Assembly: GCF_914767665.1 (NCBI RefSeq)
Contig: NC_059501.1
Location: 40,710,501-40,774,500 of the forward strand
Source: Harmonia axyridis
Lineage: Eukaryota; Arthropoda; Insecta; Coleoptera; Coccinellidae
Direction: 5' to 3'
DNA: 64,000 nucleotides
Shown: positions 1 through 9,572 of the stretch, one piece after another
Layout of the letters: each line of letters starts with the position of its first letter
Numbering within the stretch: the first letter of the stretch is position 1
The notes under the pieces: model-generated
Told to the model about the DNA's origin: nothing
Database searches by the model: none
What the model saw: only the letters and a program-made list of their open reading frames with translations
Made by a program: the position numbers and the translations under genes

Positions 1-155
1 AGACATATATTTTTTTTATAGGTAATGGAAATTTCTGATATGCTCATTCCTAATGATCCAAGAATAAGAGCCGATTTGATTGTAAGAGATAAAACGATAT
101 TCGGTATTTTATTGATCTACAAAAGTATGTTAAAGTCAGATTTTCGGCCTAAATA

Positions 156-228
156 TTAGGTGTACAACTTTGCTTCCGCCGTTTTGCAATAGATGGCTGT
201 AGCTGTAAGGGGTAGTCGAAATAAATAG
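156..228 (+). repeat. Mariner-TIR-like block in unit A (second of the pair)
   Basis: TTAGGTGTACAAC resembles the start of mauritiana-type mariner terminal repeats, which begin YCAGGTGTACAA. Other units have two such blocks about 344 bases apart in direct orientation; the first one of unit A lies outside the window. Confidence 0.4.
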
Positions 229-798
229 ATCGTAGATGCCATACAATAAGCTTAAGTATTTGTAAACATAACGCTATCGAAATATTAGTCGATTTTTGTC
301 TGCATCATGAAGATATTCTCGTTTAAATATGTCAGCTCCAAATTGAAAATCTGGGCGTACGCCAATGCAGTGAAACTGTCATATCATTTATTTTCCTGGT
401 TTCCTTGGATGAACGTTATTGATAATAATTGCAGCGAAATTCATAAAGCTATATTCCTCTATTATATTCATAAAACCCTCAAAAAAGGGGTAACTTAACC
501 ATAGTACTAATAAATGGTACCACGGTACCAATATGGGTTCATTTGAAAACATTGAGTGTTACCCAAAAAACGATTACGATGAACTTTATTTGCTCATAAA
601 AAACGCAATTCAGTGTTTTTGACGGGATTTCGATTTTTCTAGTATTAGACAGGTCAATTGGAATGAATCGGAATCATCGTGGCACACTCAAATGGAAAAC
701 TAAAAATTGAATTATAAAAAAATTTTGACGTTTGAAATGTCACTTATGTGGTATCATTGGATTCAAAAAATTATACAGATTTCAAAAATGTTATAATA

Positions 799-857
799 TA
801 CAAGGTGTTCCACTTGAAAATCGAGAGTTGGTATCACTTCCGGCGAAACAGGAAGTG
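799..857 (+). repeat. ACAGGGTGTTCC-type repeat end with hairpin
   Basis: In most units this reads TACAGGGTGTTCC; unit A has TACAAGGTGTTCC. It is followed by a 7-bp stem, CACTTCC at 835-841 and GGAAGTG at 851-857. The reverse complement of the 13-mer occurs at 3995-4007, so the two could bracket a 3.2-kb block. The motif resembles ends of repeats common in insect genomes; the family is not identified. Confidence 0.45.
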
Positions 858-1624
858 AAAAAAAATCATTTGTAGATTAAAAAGTGTCGCTTATTATGTA
901 TATTATGTATCATTAATTTTTAGTAACGTTTATTATTTTAACGTGAAATCTAAAGAAGCGACTATGTAGGAAAAAAATTTAATTTGAAGAATAAAAAAAA
1001 GATGAAATATAATGACTGTCATTCAATTTTCGATTTAAAATGAATTTCGAACAAGTAGAAACCAAGCCAATCCACAGTATTGTTTAGAATTAGGATAAAA
1101 TATATCAAAATGAAAAAATTGTTTTCCGAGAAGTAAATAAAGTATTTTCACAGCCTTGAAGTCACAGATAAAGGCCACTCCTACTGTTTTTTTTGAGCTG
1201 ATTCGCGTGTAAGCTTCTCCTACTATCGGTCTATTTGATTGGAGATGGTTGAAATATGTGCAGTCAGTTTTTGATAATTACCTGAAGCTCGCAAGATTTG
1301 GTATTTAAACACGAAATCCAACAATAATCCAAAACCAGTTTGAGGTCGTTTATACAAGAAATTCGTAATTGCCTCTGAAAAGATAAATGATTGTTTTATT
1401 GTTGGTTTTTTTCATTCAGACTCAAGGCAATTATCTTGTCTATGTCTGTGACCTTTTTCATTGAGGAGAAATTTAAAAACTATGAAATTTGTGACAAGAA
1501 GTAAATAATACAACTCATTGTAGCTTTTCATCGGAAAAATTTATCTAGGATCAATCGAGTAATTTGAAAAGGAAAAAATTTTATTCGAATGTCTATAAGT
1601 ATAATATGTATTTAGATATACATA

Positions 1625-2063
1625 TACAGGGTGTGGCGTAATTAATGGATAATACTGTACTGGCGAATAGGGGAGGTCATGGCCGACCAGAAAATGTAAA
1701 GTTATGTTCAGTAAAAATATCATAGTGTTCGAGATATCGAACAATTTAATTTTTTTCTGAAAAGTGCACCTTCACTCACTAAATTCATTGTTGTGATCAC
1801 AAATCTTGTTATTTCTTTGGGCATTGTTTTTCATTTTACTCTCAAATATCTGTACTATGAGATAAACTACCAAATTCCTACCATCTTGCTTAATTAAGAG
1901 AAGAAAAGTATGATAGTCCTGATGTTTGCACTTTTTAGAAAAAAATGAAATTGTCCGATATCTCGAAAACTATGATATTTTTACTGAACAAAATTTTCTG
2001 GTCGGCCAACACCTCCCCTATTCGCCAGTACAGGATTATCCATTAATTACGCCACACCCTGTA
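1625..2063. mobile_element. Palindromic MITE with ~145-bp inverted arms (unit A)
   Basis: The element starts TACAGGGTGTGGCG and ends with its reverse complement. The arms stay complementary for roughly 145 bases with scattered mismatches around a non-palindromic centre, and it has no ORF of note. The flanks are TA-rich, so TA or another short target duplication is possible but cannot be fixed. The superfamily is not identified. Confidence 0.75.
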
Positions 2064-2273
2064 TGTGTTTGAAATGAAAATAACCATATTGTACCTTTCA
2101 AACAGCGAATTACAACCATCTATTAGTAAGTTATTATTAAATGCCATTTCATAAGCCATGATAGCTTGACAAATAAACATTTTAAAAATTTTTTAAGAAG
2201 TCATCAAACAATAGTCACTTATCTGATAACATCATGCATAAAAAATCATTAATCCATTTTTTAATTACAAACA

Positions 2274-2380
2274 GATAGTTGAATAACTTTAAGAAAAAAG
2301 TATGAGAATTATTCAACTAATTCAGATATTCAGATAGTTGAATAACTTTAAGAAAAAAGTATGAGAATTATTCAACTATC
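2274..2380. repeat. Duplicated 13-bp-stem hairpin (59-bp period)
   Basis: GATAGTTGAATAA pairs with TTATTCAACTATC around a 22-base loop. Units A and J have two copies, at a period of 59 bases, while every other intact unit has one. The duplication is a private marker linking A and J. Confidence 0.8.
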
Positions 2381-3652
2381 TATCAGTAAATAATTAAATA
2401 ATGCTTTAATGACCATAACGTGATCAGATAAACATGAAAAGTTAGACGCTTTTCTCAAAGTTTTCTTAAAATGTTTATTTGTTTTATAATTTTTTTTTTC
2501 GTGGTATTTATTTATCACTGACCTCTGAACAATAAGAATTTAGTTGCTGGTATCAGGACTTAATTTAGTTTATTCACAAATTCTTATGGATACCTATGTT
2601 ATCTACTAGAAAGTTAAATAATGGTTTAATGAACGTGACGTCATCAGATAACCAACAAAAGTTTGACTTAGGTACTCTTAATTTGTGTAGGTACATTTAA
2701 AATATTTATTTGTCATATTTATAATGACTTACCTAATGAGGTTGATGGCCATTCTGAAAATTCTAACTATCTTATGTATTATCAGATAAATAGTTCTTGG
2801 AATGTATCTGTCAACAGATAAGAAACGGAAGTTTTACCCTTTTTTAAAATATTCATTTTTACCAGGGTGATAAAATAAATCAGATATAATTGAACGAAAA
2901 TAAAAATCATATTCTCTTTTCCCATTGTTTAGGTTGAATTTTGAAACGTTCAACTAAAGAACGAAATCAGTTTGAGTAGTTTGATACTTCAAAATAAATA
3001 TCGATATGTAGAATTTCAAAACTGAAATTATAATATATATTATAATTAATAACGAAAGTATTCCATAAAAATAGGAGCAAACTACTGAATATGTCGTATT
3101 TAACCTAATATTGTCACGATAAATCAGGATTTTCAACTAATGGAACTAGAGCATAATAGGTTTCCTGTGATCGATATCATAATGCGAAAAATTAAAAAAT
3201 ATCGAATTTGACATTCTAAAATTAATATCGAATATTTTCGATACCTATGTAGCTGTTTCTAATTTCTGGACATCGAAAATAAAAGTTATGACTCAATATT
3301 GCTGAGAGCCCCAGAAATAAATAAAAACAATAAAATATTAATATTATTCAACGGCTGCTTTCAAATATCAGAAGGTGTTTTCAACAGGTTCTGGTCACGA
3401 TAAATCAGAATTTTTGACTAATGCAACTAGATCATAATATGTTTCGTGTGGTCGAATTCAAAATGCGAAATATTTAAAAAATATCGAATTTGATGCTCTA
3501 AAATAAATATCGATATGTACAATTTCAAATTTGAAATTCTGCTTAACGAAAATACTCGATAAAAATGGGAGCAAACTACTAAATATGTCGTTTTCAACTG
3601 AATATCGTCATCTGAATCTTATAATTCTCCTTTATGATAGATTAGTCTATTG

Positions 3653-3732
3653 TGCAACAAGTGGGGAAAGTCCAACATTTCTCGCGGGTGTGGAAGTTTG
3701 TGGTACGAGCCTGAAAGGCGAGTGCCACTTAT
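3653..3732 (+). other. Less AT-rich conserved block in the spacer
   Basis: An 80-base block of nearly balanced composition inside AT-rich spacer, containing CGAGCCTGAAAGGCGAG. It is conserved in all units, including inside a 67-residue ORF at 3531-3734. It resembles a transposon remnant rather than a gene; I see no domain. Confidence 0.3.
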
Positions 3733-4335
3733 AATTAATTTATTCATAGCTATATCATACCTTACTAACTAGATCTTCGTTATAATTTGGATTTTTCTGA
3801 GTATTAGGTACTAGAGAATAGTTTGAAATTTTTACTCTTATTACATGATGAAAACTTTGAATTAGAATATCCATGCCAAATTCAAAGTCAATATCTTGTA
3901 AAGGACAGGTGCTATGAGAAAAAACTTGAAAAAATCAAACTTCAACACCCTGTATATGGAAAACAAAGAGTTTGGGTGCACATCCTTCAATTTAGGAACA
4001 CCCTGTATAAAAGCTGATTTAGAGTTTTATTCAATCCATTCGGTTTCTTTCATGCTGAATGAACCTAGTGTCATTTTGAAGTAAAAAGTGGTCCATTTTG
4101 AAGTGAAAGCTTGTATCTTTCCATGATTAACTGACATAACCTACTGAACACAAGTGACATGGAAAATATCAAAAAATTAATACACTTTGTTACTTCATAT
4201 AATGTGAAAATACAAGTAAATGAATGGAGACATTTTTTATTCTATTCATTCCACCTTCAATGCATTTTGTGAAAACCCATATTAATGAACGGCAAAAAAA
4301 AATGCCGTCCCAAAATGGCGGAAGAATCTAGAAGT

Positions 4336-4371
4336 TCCCCCCCCCAAAAGTGGGTCCTGGATCCGCGCCTG
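4336..4371 (-). mobile_element. hAT-like terminal motif next to the RING promoter
   Basis: Read on the - strand it starts CAGGCGCGGATCCAG and runs into a poly-G tract, resembling hAT-type ends of the form CAGnGGCGGA. The poly-C tract on the + strand varies from about 8 to 11 bases between units. Only one end is visible. It stops 49 bases before the putative transcription start, so it may contribute to the promoter. Confidence 0.35.
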
Positions 4372-4417
4372 ACTTATTTGAGTACTTAAGTGTGTTGGTA
4401 CGCTTACTAGCTTAGTA

Positions 4418-4451
4418 TCAGTTTAACAGTGCTGAAGTACAGAACAGATAA
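4418..4451 (+). promoter_or_regulatory. Putative initiator-type core promoter of the RING gene (unit A)
   Basis: No TATA box lies at the right distance. TATCAGTTT fits the arthropod initiator (TCAGT), with A+1 at 4420, 48 bases before the ATG. An AGATA at 4446-4450 lies near the downstream promoter element position (about +27, where +28 is usual). The same arrangement, 48 bases upstream of the ATG, is present in the other units; unit E has TCAGTTC. This is a motif match only, with no transcript evidence. Confidence 0.35.
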
Positions 4452-4467
4452 TTTTAAAGCTAAAAAG

Positions 4468-5036
4468 ATGTCTTTGGATCATTTATATGAGTTCAGCTTC
4501 GAAAAGTTGTACAACGACTGTACAGAAAGGTAATGCTTTTACATCATTTTTTTCTTTAAATATTTTTGAAACAATATAATCGAATGTAATCTTCAGTTTC
4601 TGAATGTTGCATTTTTATAAAGAAATTTTTGTTCAATATATGTGTATGAAATGAACGATAACCATATTGTACCTATCAAACAGCGAATTAATATGTACTT
4701 TTTTTTCCTAGGGGTATAACTTTTGAGGAAGACTGCAGCGTATGTCTGAGTAGGTTGACTGGAGAACTGTACCTAACAGATTGCAGGCATTGTTTTCACA
4801 AAGAATGCATCGACAGGTGGTGCTCCAGTTCTTCCAAATGTTGTCCGATGTGTAGGACAACGTTAATTTTCGAAGGTACCTTCACTATCTTCGATACAAA
4901 TTGGCAGAATGTTAATATACATCGTTTCGACAAGATGGATAGCGATGAAGAAGATGAAGAAAGTGATGAAAGTGGAGAGGAAAATGAAGAAGAGAATGAA
5001 GGAGAAAATGAAGAACAAACCAACGAGGACATTTAA
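4468..5036 (+). CDS. RING-H2 finger protein with acidic tail, copy A (two exons)
   Basis: Likely RING-type E3 ubiquitin ligase, recruiting an E2 through its RING; substrate unknown. Exon 1 is 4468-4529 and exon 2 is 4712-5036; the 182-base intron starts GTAATG, ends in a pyrimidine tract plus CCTAG, and interrupts codon 21 after its second base. The spliced product is 128 residues. An N-terminal 28-residue segment (starting MSLDHLYEFSF) is followed by the RING: C29, C32, C45, H47, H50, C53, C65 and C68, with CFHKECIDRW and CPMCR matching the RING-H2 consensus. W57 is the usual E2-contact tryptophan. The C6-C7 gap is 11 residues, one more than usual, with adjacent cysteines 64 and 65. Residues 70-95 show no motif. 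Residues 96-128 are an acidic E/D/N/S tail. No signal peptide or membrane segment. I do not recognise a named orthologue. Confidence 0.85.
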
Positions 5037-5493
5037 TGGAGAAAATATCACTCTCAAATTAAATTCTCTCTATACATTTGTATGAAGACTACTGAAAAAG
5101 TGTTCTATTCCATTGATGAATTCATGGCCTATGACTTTCAGTGAATCCTGCCTTTTAACGTGATTTCTTCTTTTTTTCTGTACATGTGTTTATGTTTATT
5201 TTCATTTTCACTTGTATTTTGTTTGTTTGGATTCATGCTGTATCGTTTTATATATACATATTTTATTTTGAATTATGTTGTGTTCATATGTCATCATGAT
5301 TTCTGTAAAATTTTACATCTCTGTTCGACACACCCTGTAACATTTTTGAGGGAAATGAATGAGTTATAAATTGTAATATATGTATTAGAATCATTTGTCT
5401 TTTTTTTCATCTTATTTTTCCTAACGTTAACTAACTAAGTGTCATTTCAATCAGAAATAGCTCTCGTTTGTCTTATGAATGTGATTTATTATG

Positions 5494-5499
5494 AATAAA
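5494..5499 (+). promoter_or_regulatory. AATAAA polyadenylation signal of copy A
   Basis: The hexamer lies 458 bases past the stop codon and just before the mariner-like landmark at 5521. Equivalent AATAAA motifs occur after every complete copy, for example at 13723 in unit B. If used, the spliced mRNA would be roughly 0.9 kb. Confidence 0.45.
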
Positions 5500-5520
5500 A
5501 TAATTGAAAAAATACACTTA

Positions 5521-5936
5521 TTAGGTGTACAACTTTGCTTCCGCCGTTTTGCAATAGATAACTATAGAGGTAGGTGGTAAGTGATAGTCGAAAGATCGTT
5601 CGATGTTGCTTGCTAAGCCTACAAGAGGCACTTACTACAGACGAGTTGTAACAAAATCGACTAATAATCCGAGTAATCAAACAGCTATCGATATTGGATT
5701 GGCAATGATAGACATATATTTTTTTTATATGTAATGGAAATTTCTGATATGCTCATTCCTAATGATCCAAGAATAAGAGCCAATTTGATTGTAAGAGATA
5801 AAACGATATTCGGTATTTTATTGATCTACAAAAGTATGTTAAAGTCAGATTTTCGGCCTAAATATTAGGTGTACAACTTTGCTTCCGCCGTTTTGCAATA
5901 GATGGCTGTAGCTGTAAGGGGTAGTCGAAATAAATA
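5521..5936 (+). repeat. Pair of mariner-TIR-like direct repeats at the unit start
   Basis: About 75 bases starting TTAGGTGTACAACTTTGC occur at 5521 and again at 5865 in the same orientation, then diverge. A 14-base inverted pair, AAAATCGACTAATA near 5655 and TATTAGTCGATTTT near 5990, links the two halves. The start resembles mauritiana-type mariner termini. No transposase is recognisable. The pair recurs in the other units from 13750, 19294, 24949, 28914, 41984, 47685, 53317 and 58970. Confidence 0.45.
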
Positions 5937-7821
5937 GATCGTAGATGCCATACAATAAGCTTAAGTATTTGTTAACATAACGCTATCGAAATATTAGTCG
6001 ATTTTTGTCTGCATCATGAAGATATTCTCGTTTAAATATGTCAGCTCCAAATTGAAAATCTGGGCGTACGCCAATGCAGTGAAACTGTCATATCATTTAT
6101 TTTCCTGGTTTCCTTGGATGAACGTTATTGATAATAATTGCAGCGAAATTCATAAAGCTATATTCCTCTATTATATTCATAAAACCCTCAAAAAAGGGGT
6201 AACTTAACCATAGTACTAATAAATGGTACCACGGTACCAATATGGGTTCATTTGAAAACATTGAGTGTTACCCAAAAAACGATTACGAGGAACTTTATTT
6301 GCTCATAAAAAACGCAATTTAGTGTTTTTGACGGGATTTCGATTTTTCTAGTATTAGACAGGTCAATTGGAATAAATCGGAATCATCGTGGCACACTCAA
6401 ATGGAAAACTAAAAATTGAATTATAAAAAAATTTTGACGTTTGAAATGTTACTTATGTGGTATCATTGGATTCAAAAAATTATACAGATTTCAAAAATGT
6501 TATAATATACAGGGTGTTCCACTTGAAAATCGAGAGTTGGTATCATTTCCGGCGAAACAGGAAGTGAAAAAAAACATTTGTAGATTAAAAAGTGTCGCTT
6601 ATTATGTATATTATGTATTATTAATTTTTAGTAACGTTTATTATTTTAACGTGAAATCTAAAGAAGCGACTATGTAGGAAAAAAATTTAATTTGAAGAAT
6701 AAAAAAAAGATGAAATATAATGACTGTCATTCAATTTTCGATTTAAAATGAATTTCGAACAAGTAGAAACCAAGCCAATCCACAGTATTGTTTAGAATTA
6801 GGATAAAATATATCAAAATGAAAAAATTGTTTTCCGAGAAGTAAATAAAGTATTTTCACAGCCTTGAAGTCACAGATAAAGGCCACTCCTACTGTTTTTT
6901 TTGAGCTGATTCGCGTGTAAGCTTCTCCTACTATCGGTCTATTTGATTGGAGATGGTTGAAATATGTGCAGTCAGTTTTTGATAATTACCTGAAGCTCGC
7001 AAGATTTGGTGTTTAAACACGAAATCCAACACTAATCCAAAGACATTTTGAGGTCGTTTATACAAGAAATTCGTAATTGCCTCTGAAAATATAAATGATT
7101 TTTTTATTGTTGGTTTTTTTCATTCAGACTCAAGGCAATTATCTTGTCTATGTCTGTGACCTTTTTCATTGAGGAGAAATTTAAAAACTATGAAATTTGT
7201 GACAAGAAGTAAATAATACAACTCATTGTAGCTTTTCATCGGAAAAATTTATCTAGGATCAATCGAGTAATTTGAAAAGGAAAAAATTTTATTCGAATGT
7301 CTATACCTTTCAAACAGCGAATTACAACCATCTATTAGTAAGTTATTATTAAATGCCATTTCATAAGCCATGATAGCTTGACAAATAAACATTTTAAAAA
7401 TTTTTTAAGAAGTCATCAAACAATAGTCACTTATCTGATAACATCATGCATAAAAAATCATTAATCCATTTTTTAATTACAAACAGATAGTTGAATAACT
7501 TAAAGAAAAAAGTATGAGAATTATTCAACTATCTATCAGTAAATAATTAAATAATGCTTTTATGACCATAACGTGATCAGATAAACATGAAAAGTTAGAC
7601 GCTTTTCTCAAAGTTTTTTTAAAATGTTTATTTTTTATTATTATTATTATTATTAAACAAAATTACAGAGTTGAGGTACATTAAACCTATAAACTCTAAC
7701 TGAAAATTATCCATAATACAACTGTAGAGAAAGAGAAAAAAAAAAACAGAGATAAGTGAAATTTACAAAAAGCTACAAAAATGATATTATCAACAACCAA
7801 AAACCTAACAATGTATACACT

Positions 7822-8289
7822 TCAATTACTTTTCCAGGTGTCAAATTTATTCTTGAACGCATTGACTGATACTGCTTCTACAATTTCACTGGGCAGGCCG
7901 TTCCAATGGTTAAACACCCGATTACAAAGGAAATTCTCTCGGCATCTCGTTCGAAATACTTCTCTATTCAACTTGTATCCATGTCCACGAAGTTGATTCG
8001 AATTCAATTTATACAGGTGGGACATATCGACGCCGAATAAGCCGTGCAATGCTCGATATGTAACTATCAGGTCTCCCCTCAAACGACGATCAGCAAAGGA
8101 AGAAAGACCCATCATCCGTAGCCGTTCTTGATAACAAGGGCGATTCCATCCAAAGGGAATGCGTGTGACACGACGTTGTAAGTTCTCCAGCAATGCAGCA
8201 TCACCCGTCAACCACGGATGCCAAACCGGACCGGCAAATTCAAGTATTGGTCGAATATAACTTTTATATATTTGGGAGATAGCCGCCAC
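7822..8289 (-). pseudogene. LINE ORF2 C-terminal part, shifted frame
   Basis: 155 residues with the typical CR1/L2 carboxy-terminal pattern: SYIRPILEFAGPVWHPW, then LQRRVTRIPF, RRLRGDLIVTYRALHG and the final FNHWNGLPSEIV. It is one frame away from the upstream catalytic part. A one-base deletion in the T run of the coding strand would explain the shift. Confidence 0.75.
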
Positions 8290-9572
8290 ATTATTGTCAC
8301 GAAAAACGTTCTGGACAACATATATAAGACGTTTGACCTATTTGTGATGTGCAATACATGTTCAGTCCACGAAAGATCACTTGAAATCACCACACCCAGG
8401 TCCACATGAGATGAACATCCAACAACTTCAACGCCGTCAATGTAATAAGTCAAACCTGGATTGTTTTTACCCAAATGTAGTATTCGACACTTTGAAGGGT
8501 TTAGGGGAATCAACCATTTGTCGCACCAACAAACGACCCTGTCCAAGTCTTCCTGCAGGGTTTTATAGTTGTTGAGAGGGCAATTGAAAAATTTAATATC
8601 ATCGGCAAATGAAGCACTGTCCGACTTGAACTCAACAGCTAGATCGCTCACATACACCAGAAACAGCAACGGTCCCAGAACTGAGCCCTGAGGAACGCCA
8701 CTGAGCACGCATCTTGGTTCCGATCTGGCCGCACCAACTTTTACCACAAACGATCTGTCAGTTAAGAAGCTCTCAATCCACTTCAAGATCAATCCTCGGA
8801 TTCCAAAGTGCTCCAGCTTGTACAGAAGCCTATTTATTGGTACCCTATCGAAGGCCTTTGCGAAATCCAGATAGACAACATCTACCGGAAGTCTATTATC
8901 CAAAGAATGGGTCCACTTGTTGAGACAGTTGAGGAGGCAGGTGATAATTGATCTTCCCCTGATGAAACCATGCTGGGTATCTGGTATGATGTTATGTTCC
9001 AAAAAAAATGAAAGCATTCTGTCGTACATTAACCTTTCCAGAATCTTACATAGAATGGAAGTGAGGCTTATTGGCCTGAAATTATTCGGATCTTGCTTGT
9101 CGCCTTTTTTATGTATCGGTGATACAAGTGCACTCTTCCATGATTTCGGCAGTATACCAGAGGTCAAAGATACTGAGAAAATTTTGGATATGGGTAGACT
9201 AAGAGACTGAGAACACTCTTTGAGCAACCTGGCAGAAAAACCATCCGGACCAGGTGACGACGAAACATTCAGCGACCGCAGTTTCTCTTCAGCCATCAAG
9301 GGATTGATGTCAATAAAAGCCAGAGAAGAATGGTTTCGAGGAGAAGCAGTTGAAGGTATAGGTGCTCCGGGCTCGGATGTGAATGCCATTGAGAAGGTAT
9401 CAGCCAGAATTTCAGCTGAACACTTATGGTCATCTGCAACTAATCCATCCTTGTCCTTAACAAGCGGCAAAGATGGTACGGTATTGAAAAAGCGTCGTGT
9501 GTATTTGAAGAATTTCTTCTTGTCACCCGAAGTAGCTAGATCACTCTCAAATTTGGATTTGGCCTCACGTAA
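8208..9572 (-). pseudogene. LINE ORF2 reverse transcriptase domain
   Basis: The frame is continuous with the endonuclease apart from the TGA. Motifs counted from the TTG codon at 9470: FRPISLTS at 131-138, QHGFIRGRS at 166-174, LDFAKAFDRVP at 201-211, SGVPQGSVLGPLLF at 257-270 and the catalytic FADD at 288-291. These fit the CR1/L2/Jockey-like group. The frame is lost at an A run (8302-8306 on the + strand) and resumes in another frame at 8289-7822. Confidence 0.8.

Larger units (their letters stand above)
1..5520 (+). repeat. Tandem array unit A (5' end cut by window)
   Basis: Reference unit, lacking about 188 bases at its left end compared with unit J. Order inside it: mariner-TIR-like motif at 156; near-palindrome with two GGTACC sites at 515-530; ACAGGGTGTTCC-like end with hairpin at 799-857; palindromic MITE at 1625-2063; duplicated hairpin at 2274-2380; AT-rich DNA without a credible gene to about 3650; a less AT-rich block at 3653-3732; two ACACCCTGTA motifs at 3944-3954 and 3995-4007; hAT-like end at 4336-4371; promoter near 4420; RING-H2 gene at 4468-5036; 3' UTR and AATAAA at 5494. 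Short ORFs in 300-500 and 3531-4017 recur in other units but show no domain, and one loses its start in units C and I. Confidence 0.95.

Noticed and set aside
307..498. 63-residue ORF starting MKIFSFKYVSS, repeated in most units
   Set aside because: The start ATG is ATA in units C and I, there is no domain, and conservation follows from the near-identity of the units. It lies inside the mariner-like block.
2700..3500. Paired AT-rich near-repeats around 2960-3180 and 3390-3560 (CACGATAAATCAG, AATATCGAATTTGA)
   Set aside because: They are an old internal duplication of spacer with no coding content; noted but too diverged to define ends by eye.
3531..3734. 67-residue ORF MKFCLTKILDK, present in all units
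   Set aside because: Tempting because it is open everywhere, but the spacer around it is equally conserved, its apparent start is not an ATG in good context, and no domain or hydrophobic pattern is seen.
4001..4012. TATAAAAG as a TATA box for the RING gene
   Set aside because: It lies more than 400 bases before the ATG and is part of a CCCTGTATAAAAG repeat end.
3823..4017. 64-residue ORF ending in RNTLYKS
   Set aside because: It runs through two ACACCCTGTA repeat ends; unit I carries a 15-base in-frame insertion and unit E a deletion at its start. Better explained as repeat DNA.
4796..5032. Serine/phenylalanine-rich ORFs on the - strand opposite exon 2
   Set aside because: They are the antisense of the GAA/GAT-rich acidic tail and the RING codons.
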